Assembly: GCA_037176905.1 (NCBI GenBank)
Contig: JBBBWG010031098.1
Span: forward strand, 9,773 to 34,862
Length of the DNA stretch: 25,090 nucleotides
Source of the DNA: Azolla pinnata
Taxonomy: Eukaryota > Streptophyta > Polypodiopsida > Salviniales > Salviniaceae
Reading direction: 5' to 3'
A model generated the notes under the pieces. That model saw nothing but the letters and a program-made list of their open reading frames with translations, was not told the origin of the DNA and did not search any database. The position numbers and the translations under genes are program-made. This document shows positions 1 through 10,331 of this stretch, one piece after another. Numbering within the stretch: position 1 is the stretch's first letter; every line of letters starts with the position of its first letter.

Positions 1-178
1 CTTCTTCTTCTTCTTCTTCTTCTTCTTCTGCTCCTTCTTCTGCTTCTTCTTCGTTGTCGTCGTCGTCGTCTTCTTGCTTGCCAATCAATGTCTCGATCCT
101 AAGCTTTTCTTGGCGACTTAATGCCTGATGGTTTCTCGTGTGCCTGCTTTCCCCGCCTTTGAGTAGAAGGCAATCCAT
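1..178 (-). CDS. Possible N-terminal coding exon of an unidentified gene, cut by the window edge
   Basis: On the minus strand an ATG at 178-176 opens a frame that stays open for 59 codons to the window edge. It begins MDCLLLKGGESRHTRNHQ and ends in a very acidic tract of Asp then Glu (about residues 42-59), encoded by the GAC and GAA repeats at 1-75. A good acceptor (ctcctgcag, ending near 188) lies just upstream. Farther upstream on the same strand are a strong donor (CAG|GTAAGT, 757/756) and TC-rich sequence typical of plant leaders. This fits a gene whose 5' UTR exons lie at about 190-1050 and whose body lies left of the window. A competing ATG at 182-180 in another frame gives only 27 codons. 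I recognise no domain. The acidic tail is a translated microsatellite, so coding potential is weakly supported. Confidence 0.3.
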   Translation of the reverse strand, partial: MDCLLLKGGESRHTRNHQALSRQEKLRIETLIGKQEDDDDDNEEEAEEGAEEEEEEEEE

Positions 179-189
179 CCATGAAACCT

Positions 190-1050
190 GCAGGAGAATG
201 GAGTAATCAACCAACACAGACATGCTAACCCTAATCTTGTTTACTCGGAAAGTAAGCCGGTCGCACAGACAAGACAAGACAGGCAGGCAGGCAGGCAGGC
301 AGGAAGGAAGGAAGGAAGGAAGGAAGCCATTATTCTCAGCAACCCTAAATACCTTTCTTTCCTCCCTTCCGCGGATGATTACCTCCCAAACGCACACAGA
401 CGCGGCGGACACAGGCACACTTCATAGGTACTCATCGACAGCCTGAGATTCATCGATCCCGTCCTGGATGCGCCTTTCTGTGGAAGCAAAAGGGGAAGAA
501 AAGCTTGCAGGCCTGGTAAAGCAAAGCAATGGACACACACGAAAAACGAAAGAAAAAAACATAGTAGTCAGTCAGGCGGGGGAAGAGCAGAAACCCTAGA
601 CGAGACGAGACGCGACGAGACGAGGTTTGCGAGGGAGAGATCGATTGCGAGGGAAAAAGGAATGGAGGCAGCAGCTGCTGAGGCTTTCTGATCCCGCATT
701 TGGTTTGTTTGGCGGTGGTGCTCCGCTGGAATCAGAGGAGCGGGGAAGGTACTTACCTGGCCAGCGGAAAGCAAACGGGGAAGAAGACGAAGACGAAGAC
801 GAAGGACCGAAGGAACGAAGGAACGAAGGATTGTTAGGGCTTTTGAGCTGGAGTGGCGAGGAAGCTGTGGAGAGATGGAAGCGGTTCCTAGCTGTTGCAG
901 ACGATGCGCGCGCTTCTTCTGCAGAAGCGAAGCGAGCGAGCGAAGGAAGGAAGCGAGAGGAAGATATGGTGGAGGAGAGAGATGATGCAGAAGCAGGGAA
1001 AAGCTCGAACGTGGTATTCCCCACACGCATCTCTCGCTGTCTGTCTGTCG
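190..1050 (-). other. Possible untranslated leader and promoter of the left-edge gene
   Basis: No convincing coding gene is seen here; long open frames on both strands arise from low-complexity triplets. On the minus strand there is a near-perfect splice donor (CAG|GTAAGT at 757/756), candidate acceptors followed by short purine- and pyrimidine-rich segments, and two telomere-box-like motifs typical of plant leaders (CTAGGGTTT at 600-591 and an AGCCCTAAC-like site near 840). Together they suggest a spliced 5' UTR running leftward. A (GGCA)n/(GGAA)n tract lies at about 281-326. Confidence 0.3.
281..326. repeat. Tetranucleotide microsatellite, GGCA units followed by GGAA units
   Basis: About five GGCA/CAGG units pass directly into about six GGAA units. 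It is a compound tetranucleotide repeat. Short open frames across it read as low-complexity basic peptides and are not supported as genes. Confidence 0.9.
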
Positions 1051-1061
1051 CAGATGCGTTC

Positions 1062-1138
1062 CTTCTTCTTCTTCTTCTTCTTCTTCTTCTTCGTCGTCGT
1101 CTTCTTCGTCGTCGTCGTCGTCGTCTTCGTCGTCGTCT
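1062..1138. repeat. CTT/CGT trinucleotide microsatellite
   Basis: A run of CTT (about 1062-1092) changes to mixed CGT and CTT to about 1138. It produces open frames of poly-Phe, poly-Leu, poly-Glu, poly-Arg or poly-Asp in different readings, which explains the long overlapping open frames on both strands between 568 and 1184. None looks like a real gene. Confidence 0.95.
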
Positions 1139-1152
1139 GTTTCTCTGCTCTG

Positions 1153-1352
1153 CAAAACTAACCATGGTTACGGCCCTCCCTTAACCGTGGTTCAAAACTA
1201 ACCATGGTTACGGCCCTCCCTTAACCGTGGTTCAAAACTAACCATGGTTACGGCCCTCCCTTAACCTTGGTTCAAACCTGACCATGGTTACGGCTCTCCC
1301 TTAACCGTGGTTCAAACCTGACCATGGTTACGGCCCTCCCTTAACCCTGGTT
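1153..1352. repeat. Five-copy 40-bp tandem repeat
   Basis: Five head-to-tail units of exactly 40 bp start at 1153, 1193, 1233, 1273 and 1313, with only a few substitutions and a degenerate end of the last copy. Each unit contains the perfect 10-bp palindrome AACCATGGTT and an imperfect AACCGTGGTT. The array is followed by two short ACCCTGGTTAG-like copies to about 1365. No coding function is evident. It could be a minisatellite or the sub-repeat region of a small transposable element. Confidence 0.95.
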
Positions 1353-1460
1353 AGACCCTGGTTAGTATCAAACCCCAACCACGGTCCAGCCCGGACTCGA
1401 ACCCCCGACCTGGGCCCCAACACACTTAAGGGCAAAGCCTCCTTTGGCCCTCCCGAGAGC
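1353..1460 (-). mobile_element. Possible tRNA-derived SINE-like remnant with a Pol III B box
   Basis: On the minus strand, 1403-1393 reads GGTTCGAGTCC, an exact match to the Pol III B-box consensus GGTTCGANTCC found in tRNAs and tRNA-derived SINEs. It is preceded by a G-rich stretch (GGCCCAGGTCGGG) as in many plant SINEs. No convincing A box is seen upstream, and the surrounding T-stem does not pair over five bases, so it is not a functional tRNA gene. The adjoining 40-bp array could be the tail or sub-repeats of the same element. Confidence 0.3.
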
Positions 1461-1630
1461 GTTCTTTTGTCGGATCAGAGATCTGCAGAAAGCCCGCGAT
1501 CGGACACGAGCGCGGCGCGGAGAAAAGCGACGATCCGATCTCTCGCGAGAGTATTATACCCCTCCCTGCTCGCGATTATCGTGATACACATCAGCGGCGG
1601 CGGTCTGTGTTAGAGGAAACCATGACGATC

Positions 1631-1652
1631 GGTATCGGATTAAACCGATACC
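1631..1652. repeat. Short perfect inverted repeat
   Basis: GGTATCGG (1631-1638) and CCGATACC (1645-1652) are exact reverse complements separated by the six bases ATTAAA. It could form a hairpin or be a dyad binding site. There is no T-run after it, and nothing around it indicates a function. Confidence 0.6.
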
Positions 1653-1743
1653 GAGCGATCATTCACTCGATGGTTCGATCCGCGACCGATCTCTCCCTCT
1701 CCCACGTGCGATGGCGCCGACCACGGCCGCTCTTGACGATACG

Positions 1744-2026
1744 CACGGATTGCCTGATTAGTACACGATTATGCCTGTAATCAGCAGCAGATCCGGTTCG
1801 ATTAGCGAGAGCAGAATCCCTAAAGCAGTGCTGATTATTAGATCACGCTCCGATCGCTCGTCCCGATTGTCCGATCCCATCAATCTCTTTCCACCGGCAT
1901 CTTCCACACGCAACTGCACGAATCGCGGCCATGCCAAGTGATCCGCACGGTGTGTCTGATTAGAACACGATTATGCTTGTAATTAGTAGCAAACTCAAGT
2001 TTGATTAGCAAGAGCAAAATCCCTAA
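1744..2026. repeat. Diverged direct repeat of about 80 bp, offset about 202 bp
   Basis: Positions about 1744-1823 and 1946-2026 align nearly end to end. They share blocks such as CTGATTAG, ACACGATTATGC and TCCCTAA in the same order. Most differences are C-to-T or G-to-A going from the left to the right copy, with only a few transversions and one small indel. The 120 bp between the copies shows faint similarity to sequence left of copy 1, so the original unit may have been about 200 bp. No open frame is conserved between the copies. Confidence 0.75.
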
Positions 2027-2254
2027 TTTGCTAAATGTGGTCAGTTCACGGTAACAGTTTAAACCGTTGGGGCCCCCGGCCTCGCGAATGTTTTCTCCAT
2101 GATTCTGCAGGTAGGTGAAAGCCTCCGCGATTCTGCGTGATTTTGGAGGAAGGGCAGAACAGACGCGCACTGACAAGCCGTCCAGCAAAGGAGACGCCTT
2201 GGCGCTGCCTTCCTGTTGTGGTGCCATAGATGCTGAAATCGTTCGTACATTTAC

Positions 2255-2317
2255 ATTGATGATGATGATGATGATGAAGAGGAGGAGGAGGGGATGATGA
2301 TGATGATGATGATGATG
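2255..2317. repeat. GAT/GAG trinucleotide microsatellite
   Basis: Two GAT runs are separated by a short GAG run. It lies about 200-270 bp upstream of the LRRC45-like start codon, in its probable promoter or leader, and gives spurious poly-Met, poly-Asp or poly-His frames. Confidence 0.9.
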
Positions 2318-2521
2318 CAAAGCAAGATGCGGATGAGGAGGATGACAGTGAGGAGAGAAGAATGATGATGCTGATGACCATGGTGACAGCCATTTCTGTG
2401 TCATAGACTTGTGCACACATATTGGCCCACATGCATCGCTGAGAATGTGTGCTTGTTCGATGAGGAAGTGATGGATTTTCTGAATGCAATGCAAACTACA
2501 AGCCTCGGGAAGTTGTGAAAG

Positions 2522-5500
2522 ATGGATGCAGTGTTGGAGCCAACTGATACGACTGCGACCACTACTGCTAGGATCATGGATCCCGTCGATCCGCCTCCTC
2601 GCCTTCATTCAGACACTGATTTAGGTTGTAGTTCTCCCTGCAAACCGACAGCATCAATCGTGAATGGGGTCCTCAAAATCTCCGACCTCTCAACTGGTGG
2701 TTTGGCAGGTAACCAACCATTTCCAAATCTGGCTCCTCAGATGCTACAATGCATTCTGCAGAATTTCGAAGATCGAAGCTATTTGATGGATTCTGCGTTG
2801 GAGGCATGCATGGATCATGTCACCAAGCCACAATAATACGTTGCATGACATTGCTAATTTGCACAGACCGAAGCTTCCTTTCTCATTCATTTTCGGTGGA
2901 ACAGGATCTTCATCCCTGCTTCGGCTAGCAAGAGAAAATGCACACTTTACAGAGCTTGACCTAACAGGTATGGAGTTTCTAGCTAGGATCACATTACCAT
3001 AGGGGTAATCTTTTAGTCATGCTTATCACACATTTTGACATTTTGTAGGCTGCAGCATCAGCAAGGGAGATGAGCTTGCAGAAGTGATCCGATGTGCGCC
3101 GAAATTGAAGAGGTAGTGGAAGATACCCATCCTGATGTTTTCAATTAACATTATATATTGGATTTCTCTAATGATCTATATCGGTGCAGGTTAATATTAG
3201 AATGGAATAATTTAGGTCTGGCAAAAACAGGCATTGCGGCACTTTGTTCTGCAATTGCATCTTGTGGGACACTGAAGGAGGTGCTTGTTACACACATAGA
3301 TACTTACACGTACACATACTACTGTATGCATGCATAGATATGTGCGTACATATATACATACATATGTGCGTGCAAACATGCCTATGTAAATATATACTGC
3401 TAGTTTGTATTTGCGGTAAATATTGCAAGAGTACTACACGTTGAAAAATGGAGAAGAACCTATGTTGTTTATGATTTGTCAAGGTGGACCTTCGAAGCAA
3501 TAGGATTGGGCCACCAATAGCTGCAGCTCTGTCACATGCTCTTCGAAACAACAGCTCTCTGACATCCCTCGGTACTTAAGGTTCCAAAATCTCTCCTTTT
3601 GAGCTTTTTTCTGGAATTTTTTCGGCTCAGTCACCCTTCCGATTTTACCCACTGTTGTTGACTTGCACGAATGACCAGTAATCACAATGTGCTGCTCCCC
3701 ACAAATACAAATCTTGGTTTGTCTTCATGCTTGGTTTCACTCTAGATCTCCGATGGAATGAAATTGGACCTTCTGGAGCCACTGCATTAATTGGCATGCT
3801 TGAAAGGAATAGAACGCTTAAAGATGTCCAACTTTCAGGAAACAACATTCCATCAAGTTTACAGTCTGAAATTGGTGGGTTTTTGGGATTCCTTTTTCTT
3901 CCTCTAAACATTCAAGAAGCTGTAATAAGCAAGAGCAATATGGAACATGGCAACCATTTTTCTTTGTATGTGGCATATTGAAAAGTTTCTTTCGTTTGGA
4001 ATGTCTCATGAACAGATAGACTCTTAGAGAGAAACCGGGCTGGATCAATGGTGGAAGAAATGTCCACTTCTTTCTCCAAACGTCGGGTGAATAATCCTAA
4101 CATGTCCATTTCACATTGTGATCCAGCAGCTATAAAGAACACAAGTGAACGTGATGTTACTGCCATTATGTGGTGCAGTCATTATCTGATGCCTGTAGCA
4201 GCAGCATACTAGTTGATGATAGATATGAACGGGGATGCCGTGCTCAGTTGCTAGATGATCTATCAAAGCTCAGAAGTAATCTGGTATTGCTCTTTGTTGA
4301 TATCCTGCATGCTACTGCTAGTGGCCAATGCCAGTAATTCTTGATCTTTAAAGTTGTTTCGGTTTGCAAATTATCTGTAGGTTTGTATAAACTTGAATAC
4401 ACCTTTTTCTTGTTCAAATCTGAAAACAGATGGTATCTTATCAAGAACTTCACTTGAATTGATTACAGGAGTCACTCAAAGAAGAATGCAAAAGCCTTCA
4501 GCTTCAGCAGGAATCAACCAATTCCCATTTAGAGGTAACCAAGGATTAAATGGATTTTCCAGATTATGTTGCAGTTTTGAGAAGTTAAAGTTTAGTTTCT
4601 GTTTGGTAAGGAAGGCAGTAAAAAATGAGCTGAAGGAAGAAAGCCGTCTGAGAATATATGTCCAGAAAGAAAGTCAAGAGTTTAAAGAGCAAGCAACAAA
4701 AGCAAGGGAGGTGTGTAAGGATGCCACATTACATAGTATTTTTATTCAGAAGTTTTTAATTAAAATATAACAGAAAGTATGCATACTTGATTTATGTAAT
4801 TCAGTCATTAGAATATCCCTATTGTGGTTACTCTTTAATCATCTTAGTTGGAGCAGAATATGTTACTGCCATTTGAGATTATTATGCTGAAAATGATAAT
4901 GTTACTTTAGATTAACAGTCAATGCTTCAGTTGGTGCTTTTTTTGGTTACAAGCAGGTTAAATTTCTTTTTAAAATTATAGTGTAGTTTACCTTCTTTCC
5001 ATATAAATAATAGATATTTGGCTTCTCTTCGTAAACTTCTAAGCATAAAAAATTGAATATTATACCAATACTTGCAGGATATTGCTGCCCTTGAGGAGAG
5101 GCTTTATAACGAAGGCCATGTTCAGAATGTGAGTGCCTGGTCGCTTTGAAGGGAATTCTTTCTATGATGGTTGGTTGCAGTTAATAGTCACTAAGTAATG
5201 AATATCCTTATTGAAATTGTTTGTATTCATTGAATGACAGAATATCTTAATTGAGGCCAGAGAAATGAATGCTGTTGCAATGTCCCAATGTAAAGCACTC
5301 CAAGAGGAGGTAAGTTGAATTATCACTCTTTGAGATGTGTTAGTAAACACGCTTGTAGAGTTTTTGAGATAAGAGTCATAACATAACAATTATGCTTCTC
5401 GCAGATTTTAAGATTGAAAGAGGAACATTCATCAGAGCTAAATAGCTTAACAGGTTGCATGTCCTCAATTTTCTCCTACTGGCTCAAAATAATATCATCT

Positions 5501-8500
5501 TTCCTCCTCAAGACGAATGGAGTCTATTTTGAAATATCTTAACTCGTTTTCGACAATTGGAATGTTTTGAACTCATTCAAAGGAAGAAATATAGAAACAT
5601 TGGTTAATGTCACTGAATAGGCCTAAATTCGGAAATGAGAATAAACAAGAAATTATATATTATTATATCCTCGCACCTTGAGGGTTTAGAGTTTAGGATT
5701 TAGGATGCTGAAATCTGAATTTGTCATATTTTCAGTGATCTATGCCTTCAGGTATATAATCATATTGGCCTATTTTCCTTACTCAAATATTGACACCTGA
5801 ATTCATCGTATTGTCAGTGATATATATTTCCGTCATAGTACAAAGTCAGATTTTCTAGGATGCTGACCTGTTTATAAGACATTCTCTATTCTGTGGACCA
5901 TTGTTCTTGTAAAGAAGCTATATGGTTCTAGGTCTTTAATCCAGTACTATAAACTTCCAGACCCAAGGCCTTCTTGGATTATTAACATTTTTCATATGAA
6001 TTTGGCAGTCCCGTTAGTTGCAAGTATAATCAATCATGAATAAATGGGAAATGTTAAAAGTTCTCGTAAATTTCTTGACGTTTTTTTGTTAGCCCATCTA
6101 ATTTCGGACTTTTCAATGGACACGTATAATAGTTCGGCCATGATCACCAAATTTTGTATCAATAATGCACTAGTCATAAAATGAAATAGTAACCTGATGG
6201 AAGAACGTTCCACTTGTATCCAACAGATAGGGCAAGAAAAGAGGCAGAGTATAATCTCAGTCTAATGAATAAGATGGACAGCACATTTAATGAGAATGAC
6301 CAACTATATATGGATGAGGTAAGAACATATCTTTTCTTTGTTTATGATACTGTCAAATGTTTCACATTGAGTTTGACAGGTTGCTTCCTGTAGATTAAGA
6401 AATTGCACTTGAGACTGTCTGAGGAAAGTCAGGGAAGAGAGGATGCATTGAAGGTAAACGTACAGTTGGTTTAAAATCAGTCTAGCCATGTTGTGGATTG
6501 CAAAATATTCTTCTGTCTGACTGCTGGCATTTCAGAGTTGCAGGAATTGGAGAAACATAGATCATTAATATCGAGCACTGAGCAGAAGTGGTTAGAAGAA
6601 AAGGTAACATTGAGAGTGGAATATGTACATCTCAATACACATACCCAAGCAAACTAGTTTAGGTGACATTTTATCTTTCATATCATCTCCAAATTGCTTC
6701 AGTCTTTAGCTTACCAAAGCTTCACTATGTATATTAGGTATTGGCCAGCTGTAGAATATAGTCATTTGTTTGTGTTCTGTCTGTCACAGTACGCGTGATC
6801 TGTCTATGTCACAGTACGCTGCAGAAAGTAGTTCAACCGTTACAGTTTCTTGAATTCATGAGGAATTAGTTTGTTTACACTCCTGTTGTTTGGCTTTTCC
6901 AATCTTCCAAACTAGTAACACCACTGCTATGGTACTAATGACATGTTGGACAATAGTTGAGCTTTGAATAAAGTTTTGTGTGCATCTTCATATAGATGTC
7001 CTCTTATGCAAGCATGTGAGATGTATGGTTATCTTGTGAACCGCCATAGCTTCTTTATGTAAAACATTAGCCATCTTGATGAGCCATAATGTCATGCATT
7101 GAGCTTGCCCCAACTTTAAAAATATAGGAGTTTGATGTGATTGAAGATAATTTGTATTTTCTATGAACAAGTAATAAATTGGAGACTTTCTCAAAAAAAA
7201 AAGTATTTTTAGTTCAGAAAATCATCTTAAAAGTAATAAATTGGAGACTTTCTATCTGAAATAATGGGGATGCTTTTTTAAATGATAAACTAAGTCAACT
7301 ATTTCAATTATAGGAGTCCTATGTAATATTCCTTGAGGCGTAAGGTGTAAAAAAATAAGATGGAATTAAGTATGGCGATTGAGACTCCCAATTCCTATGG
7401 AATATTCTGTGGGCTTGAAATTGATGTGGAATAATCCTGAACTTGCTGCTGTTGTAGGCCGCACATGAACAAGCACTACATCATCTAACAACAATAAATT
7501 CTGATTTGAAGTCATTACAGGTGATTACATTATTACTTTCCAGATTATGTTTTAAGCCATCTTAATATCATGCCTCTGATTATGGCATTTTTATTTGGGC
7601 CAACGTTCTGAGTTGAAATTATTAACTGACTGCAGCATTATTTCTGATGATTTCACAGCTACATGGATATCTTGCATAAATTCTGCGTTGAAACTATTCA
7701 GCTATATGGATACCAAGCATCTGACATTTCATTGTTTGATTTGACCACAGAAGGAGAGAGAGAAATTGATGAGACAAATTTCGAAGATGAAGAAGGTAGT
7801 CTTTATTTACTCTTTTCACTTGATTGAAGCTTCACCCAATGCAACTAACAGATTCGGATACTGAATGCATAGATTCCATGTATACGATTTAATGAGGCCT
7901 GTTCTTCTTTATGATCATAATGTTGCTGCCCCATCTCGGCCATTTAAAAGATGTTAATGTATCTTTTTTCCATACAGAAAGATGTATAAACAGTCCTTAC
8001 GTTTCTGTTTTCTAACTTCAACTGTCTGTAGGTACATGCTACTGAAGTGGAAGAAGCTGAGAGAAATGTAGTCTGTTTGAAGCAAGCTTTAGCTAATGCT
8101 GAGCAGAACAATGCCGACGTCATGGCAGAAAGAGTAATGGCTTGTCTCCCATGCTGAAAATTGAAAGTTTGTTTTAACGGTTGTTAGCAATGACGCAGGT
8201 TTGTCTGACCTTCGTTCTTTTTGGACAGGCACATTTACTAGAGAATATTGCATTTCTAGAAGACAAAGGGAAACTTCTGGAGAAAAAGCTTGAGCTTGAG
8301 AGGATCCAGCATGCTGAAGTTTTACAAAACGAGTTGCTCAAGGTAAGGAGCCATTATCCTTACAATTATTTTACAGATTGTAGCATTCCTGAATGTGGCG
8401 GATTCAAAGATTCCTGATATTTTTTGCGAAAAAAATCAATCATTTCTAGGATTTTACGAATGTTTGGGCCAGGTATGGTATGTTGCCACTGCCAATTATC

Positions 8501-9066
8501 GATTATTTGTAGGATTTCGCAAATACTTGAACCAGGATCGATGCATTCGAAAAGAATGCCCTCAAATACGGCTCGTAAAACAAAACTTCCACCACTGGAT
8601 GGATGGGCTGCATGTGCTATAAAATAGTGAAACTGTGATTAATTGTAGGATTTCACAAATACTTGGAACCAGACATATCTTGAGGATAGTTTTATATCTG
8701 AGATAAATATCCAATATATGGTGCATTTAAATGATGCAGTTTGACGAGGAAAGAAGACGATTGGAAAAGGATGTCCAGGATGTGAGGCAGGCAGCAGAGC
8801 AGTGCATGAAGGAGGTTCATGTTTTCACATAAAACTTGATGTCATTGCGTTCTCCTTTGCTTTCTTGTTAGGTTCGGTACATGTATTGAAATCGGGGCTT
8901 GGAACTTGGGCAGATACAACTCGAGCAAGATGAAAGGAAGTTGGTTTATGGGCAGGCTATGAATGAAGCTGAGGCGGCCCTATCAGATGCACTAAGGCAA
9001 CACTTTGCTCAGCTGCGATCAGTCGGATCAGGCATTTTTCATTCTTATGCGCAACCTAGGCATTAA
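2522..9066 (+). CDS. LRRC45: LRRC45-like protein: N-terminal leucine-rich repeats and long C-terminal coiled coil
   Basis: Modelled exons: 2522-2708, 2905-2967, 3049-3112, 3190-3280, 3484-3571, 3746-3874, 4213-4283, 4469-4534, 4615-4710, 5078-5128, 5241-5309, 5405-5453, 6227-6318, 6394-6453, 6544-6603, 7458-7520, 7751-7795, 8032-8133, 8229-8342, 8740-8814, 8914-9066 (595 aa; human LRRC45 is about 670). All phases close with no internal stop. An in-frame TGA lies two codons before the ATG. Residues about 60-207 are ribonuclease-inhibitor-type LRRs, including LILEWNNLGLAKTGIAAL, VDLRSNRIGPP and DLRWNEIGPSGATAL, then LSGNNIPSSLQSEI. These follow the order and wording of the animal LRRC45 repeats closely, perhaps with one repeat fewer. 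Residues about 215-580 are nearly continuous Glu/Lys/Leu-rich coiled coil. In animals LRRC45 works in centrosome linkage and cilium formation; a basal-body role in motile sperm is inference here. Exon 1/2 and the exon 9 acceptor are the least certain borders; a longer exon 1 using a weak donor near 2797 is possible. Confidence 0.88.
8445..8675 (+). repeat. Three diverged ~35-bp repeats in an LRRC45-like intron
   Basis: Within intron 19 (8343-8739) the motif AGGATTTnnCnAATnnTTGnnCCAG recurs at about 8448, 8511 and 8647, spaced about 63 and 136 bp. The copies are well diverged. Open frames over this stretch (8395-8627) are intronic and have no recognisable product. Confidence 0.6.
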
Positions 9067-10331
9067 CATCACAAGTCTGGTTGATGGCTGGTTGGGTAAT
9101 ATGAAGTGAGTCCCTTACACATGTTTGCAAAGAATTCCAAGGTTTCCAAAATCACATATGTTCTTGTGCTTAGCACTGTAACATGCTTCATGATTATCAA
9201 AGGCATATTACTTGTAGAGAAAAAAACATTACCAACTTACATTAGCAACAGTGACAACTGTTCGCTACTTTTCCCACAAAGGACCTCAAGCTAGCTATTC
9301 CTACGACAAAAAATCTAGCTGAATTGGCAACTATCTCTCAATCTGACAATCTTACCAAAGTCGTTTAAATGCATGGCCGCTGAAGCTGAGTACATTGTGG
9401 CACATGAAGGTTGCAAAGAAGCCATATACAATCTAGTTGCCCCCCTGTACAGTGACAATCAAAGTGTAATCCTGCTAGCAAAGAACTTGATTCATTATGC
9501 TTAACCATTGGAAGTTCGAATACCACATTGCCCATGCTTGTGTTGTTTTGTTGATTGGATCAAGTGTCAATCGAGTCGATGTGATCATCCTCTGCGGCTA
9601 CGTGCCAGTCCAATTGGATCTTTATAACATATTTTTTGCTTAATTTTTCAAAAATGTTAAGTAGATTGTGTCTTGTTGTAGTAGCAATTACAGGAGAGCA
9701 CTACAGTACTCATGCTTTGTCTCACAGATTGAGCAAGCTTGGAGTTGCAATAACATCGTGGCATCATAGATCATACGAATGCCACAGCTGCATTCGATAT
9801 GTTTGAACATATGATGGTGATTAGCACGCATAATACAGCGGCTGTACATGTTTATTCTAATCACACTAGGATCAATCACACAAATCTCTTCCGTCGTAGA
9901 ATGCAACAAACCAAGATGTTGCACAATGTAATGCAACAAGAGATTATCATTCACCGACGATTGTTGCATAAATAAGGATAGTTATTATGATTATTGTACA
10001 GACGGTGTCAACATGTTTGTACAAGAAAGAAGAACGTTATATGAGTGGCCCATTTATGGAAGGACATTTTTAAAGGCAAGGCTGCCCTTAGGCTACTCTT
10101 CTAAGGAGGATATGGCTAAGTGGATTATTACCCTAATCCCGGTAAGACCTGACCTCTTCCTCTTGCTCAGCTTAATTACAGCTCCAATATCCAATATGGC
10201 CATGGAGCAAAATGGCAATACATTTCATCGATACTTGGCTGGATCAATGATAGACCAAGGAAGGATATGTCTTTCTAAATCGATGGAGAGAACATGACAA
10301 AGCAATTCATATCAGCAATGGATGGGGCAAA
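9067..10331. other. Intergenic region between convergent LRRC45-like and PSB33
   Basis: The two flanking genes converge, so this stretch holds both 3' UTRs and terminator or polyadenylation regions. Apart from the Copia fragment at about 9373-9540 I see no supported gene. Small open frames at 9106-9294, 9688-9969 (minus) and 10013-10297 show no recognisable domain or splice context. Confidence 0.7.
9373..9540 (+). pseudogene. Decayed Ty1/Copia RNase H fragment
   Basis: Translation from 9373 reads MAAEAEYIVAHEGCKEAIYN, then LYSDNQSVILLAKN. These are the two hallmark blocks of the Copia polyprotein RNase H region (normally S-T/A-EAEYxA...KEAxW and CDNQSAxxLAKN). Between them the usual 20-odd residues are shortened. 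A TAA follows at 9502-9504. One base out of frame, HWKFEYHIAH (9506-9535) resembles the next block (KHIDVRYHFIRE). The fragment is therefore truncated, frameshifted and non-functional. No LTRs or integrase were seen nearby. This is a plant retrotransposon relic, not a virus gene. Confidence 0.8.

Noticed and set aside
568..1184. Long overlapping open frames on both strands (up to 195 codons)
   Set aside because: They are made of CTT/CGT triplet repeats giving poly-Glu, poly-Arg, poly-Phe and poly-Leu; no domain or conserved region in any frame.
1385..1460. tRNA gene on the minus strand
   Set aside because: Only the B-box region matches; the T-stem pairs poorly, and no acceptor stem or anticodon arm can be drawn.
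1880..2608. 242-codon minus-strand open frame
   Set aside because: Low-complexity His/Ile tract from the GAT repeat, no recognisable domain, and it overlaps the LRRC45-like leader and first exon on the opposite strand.
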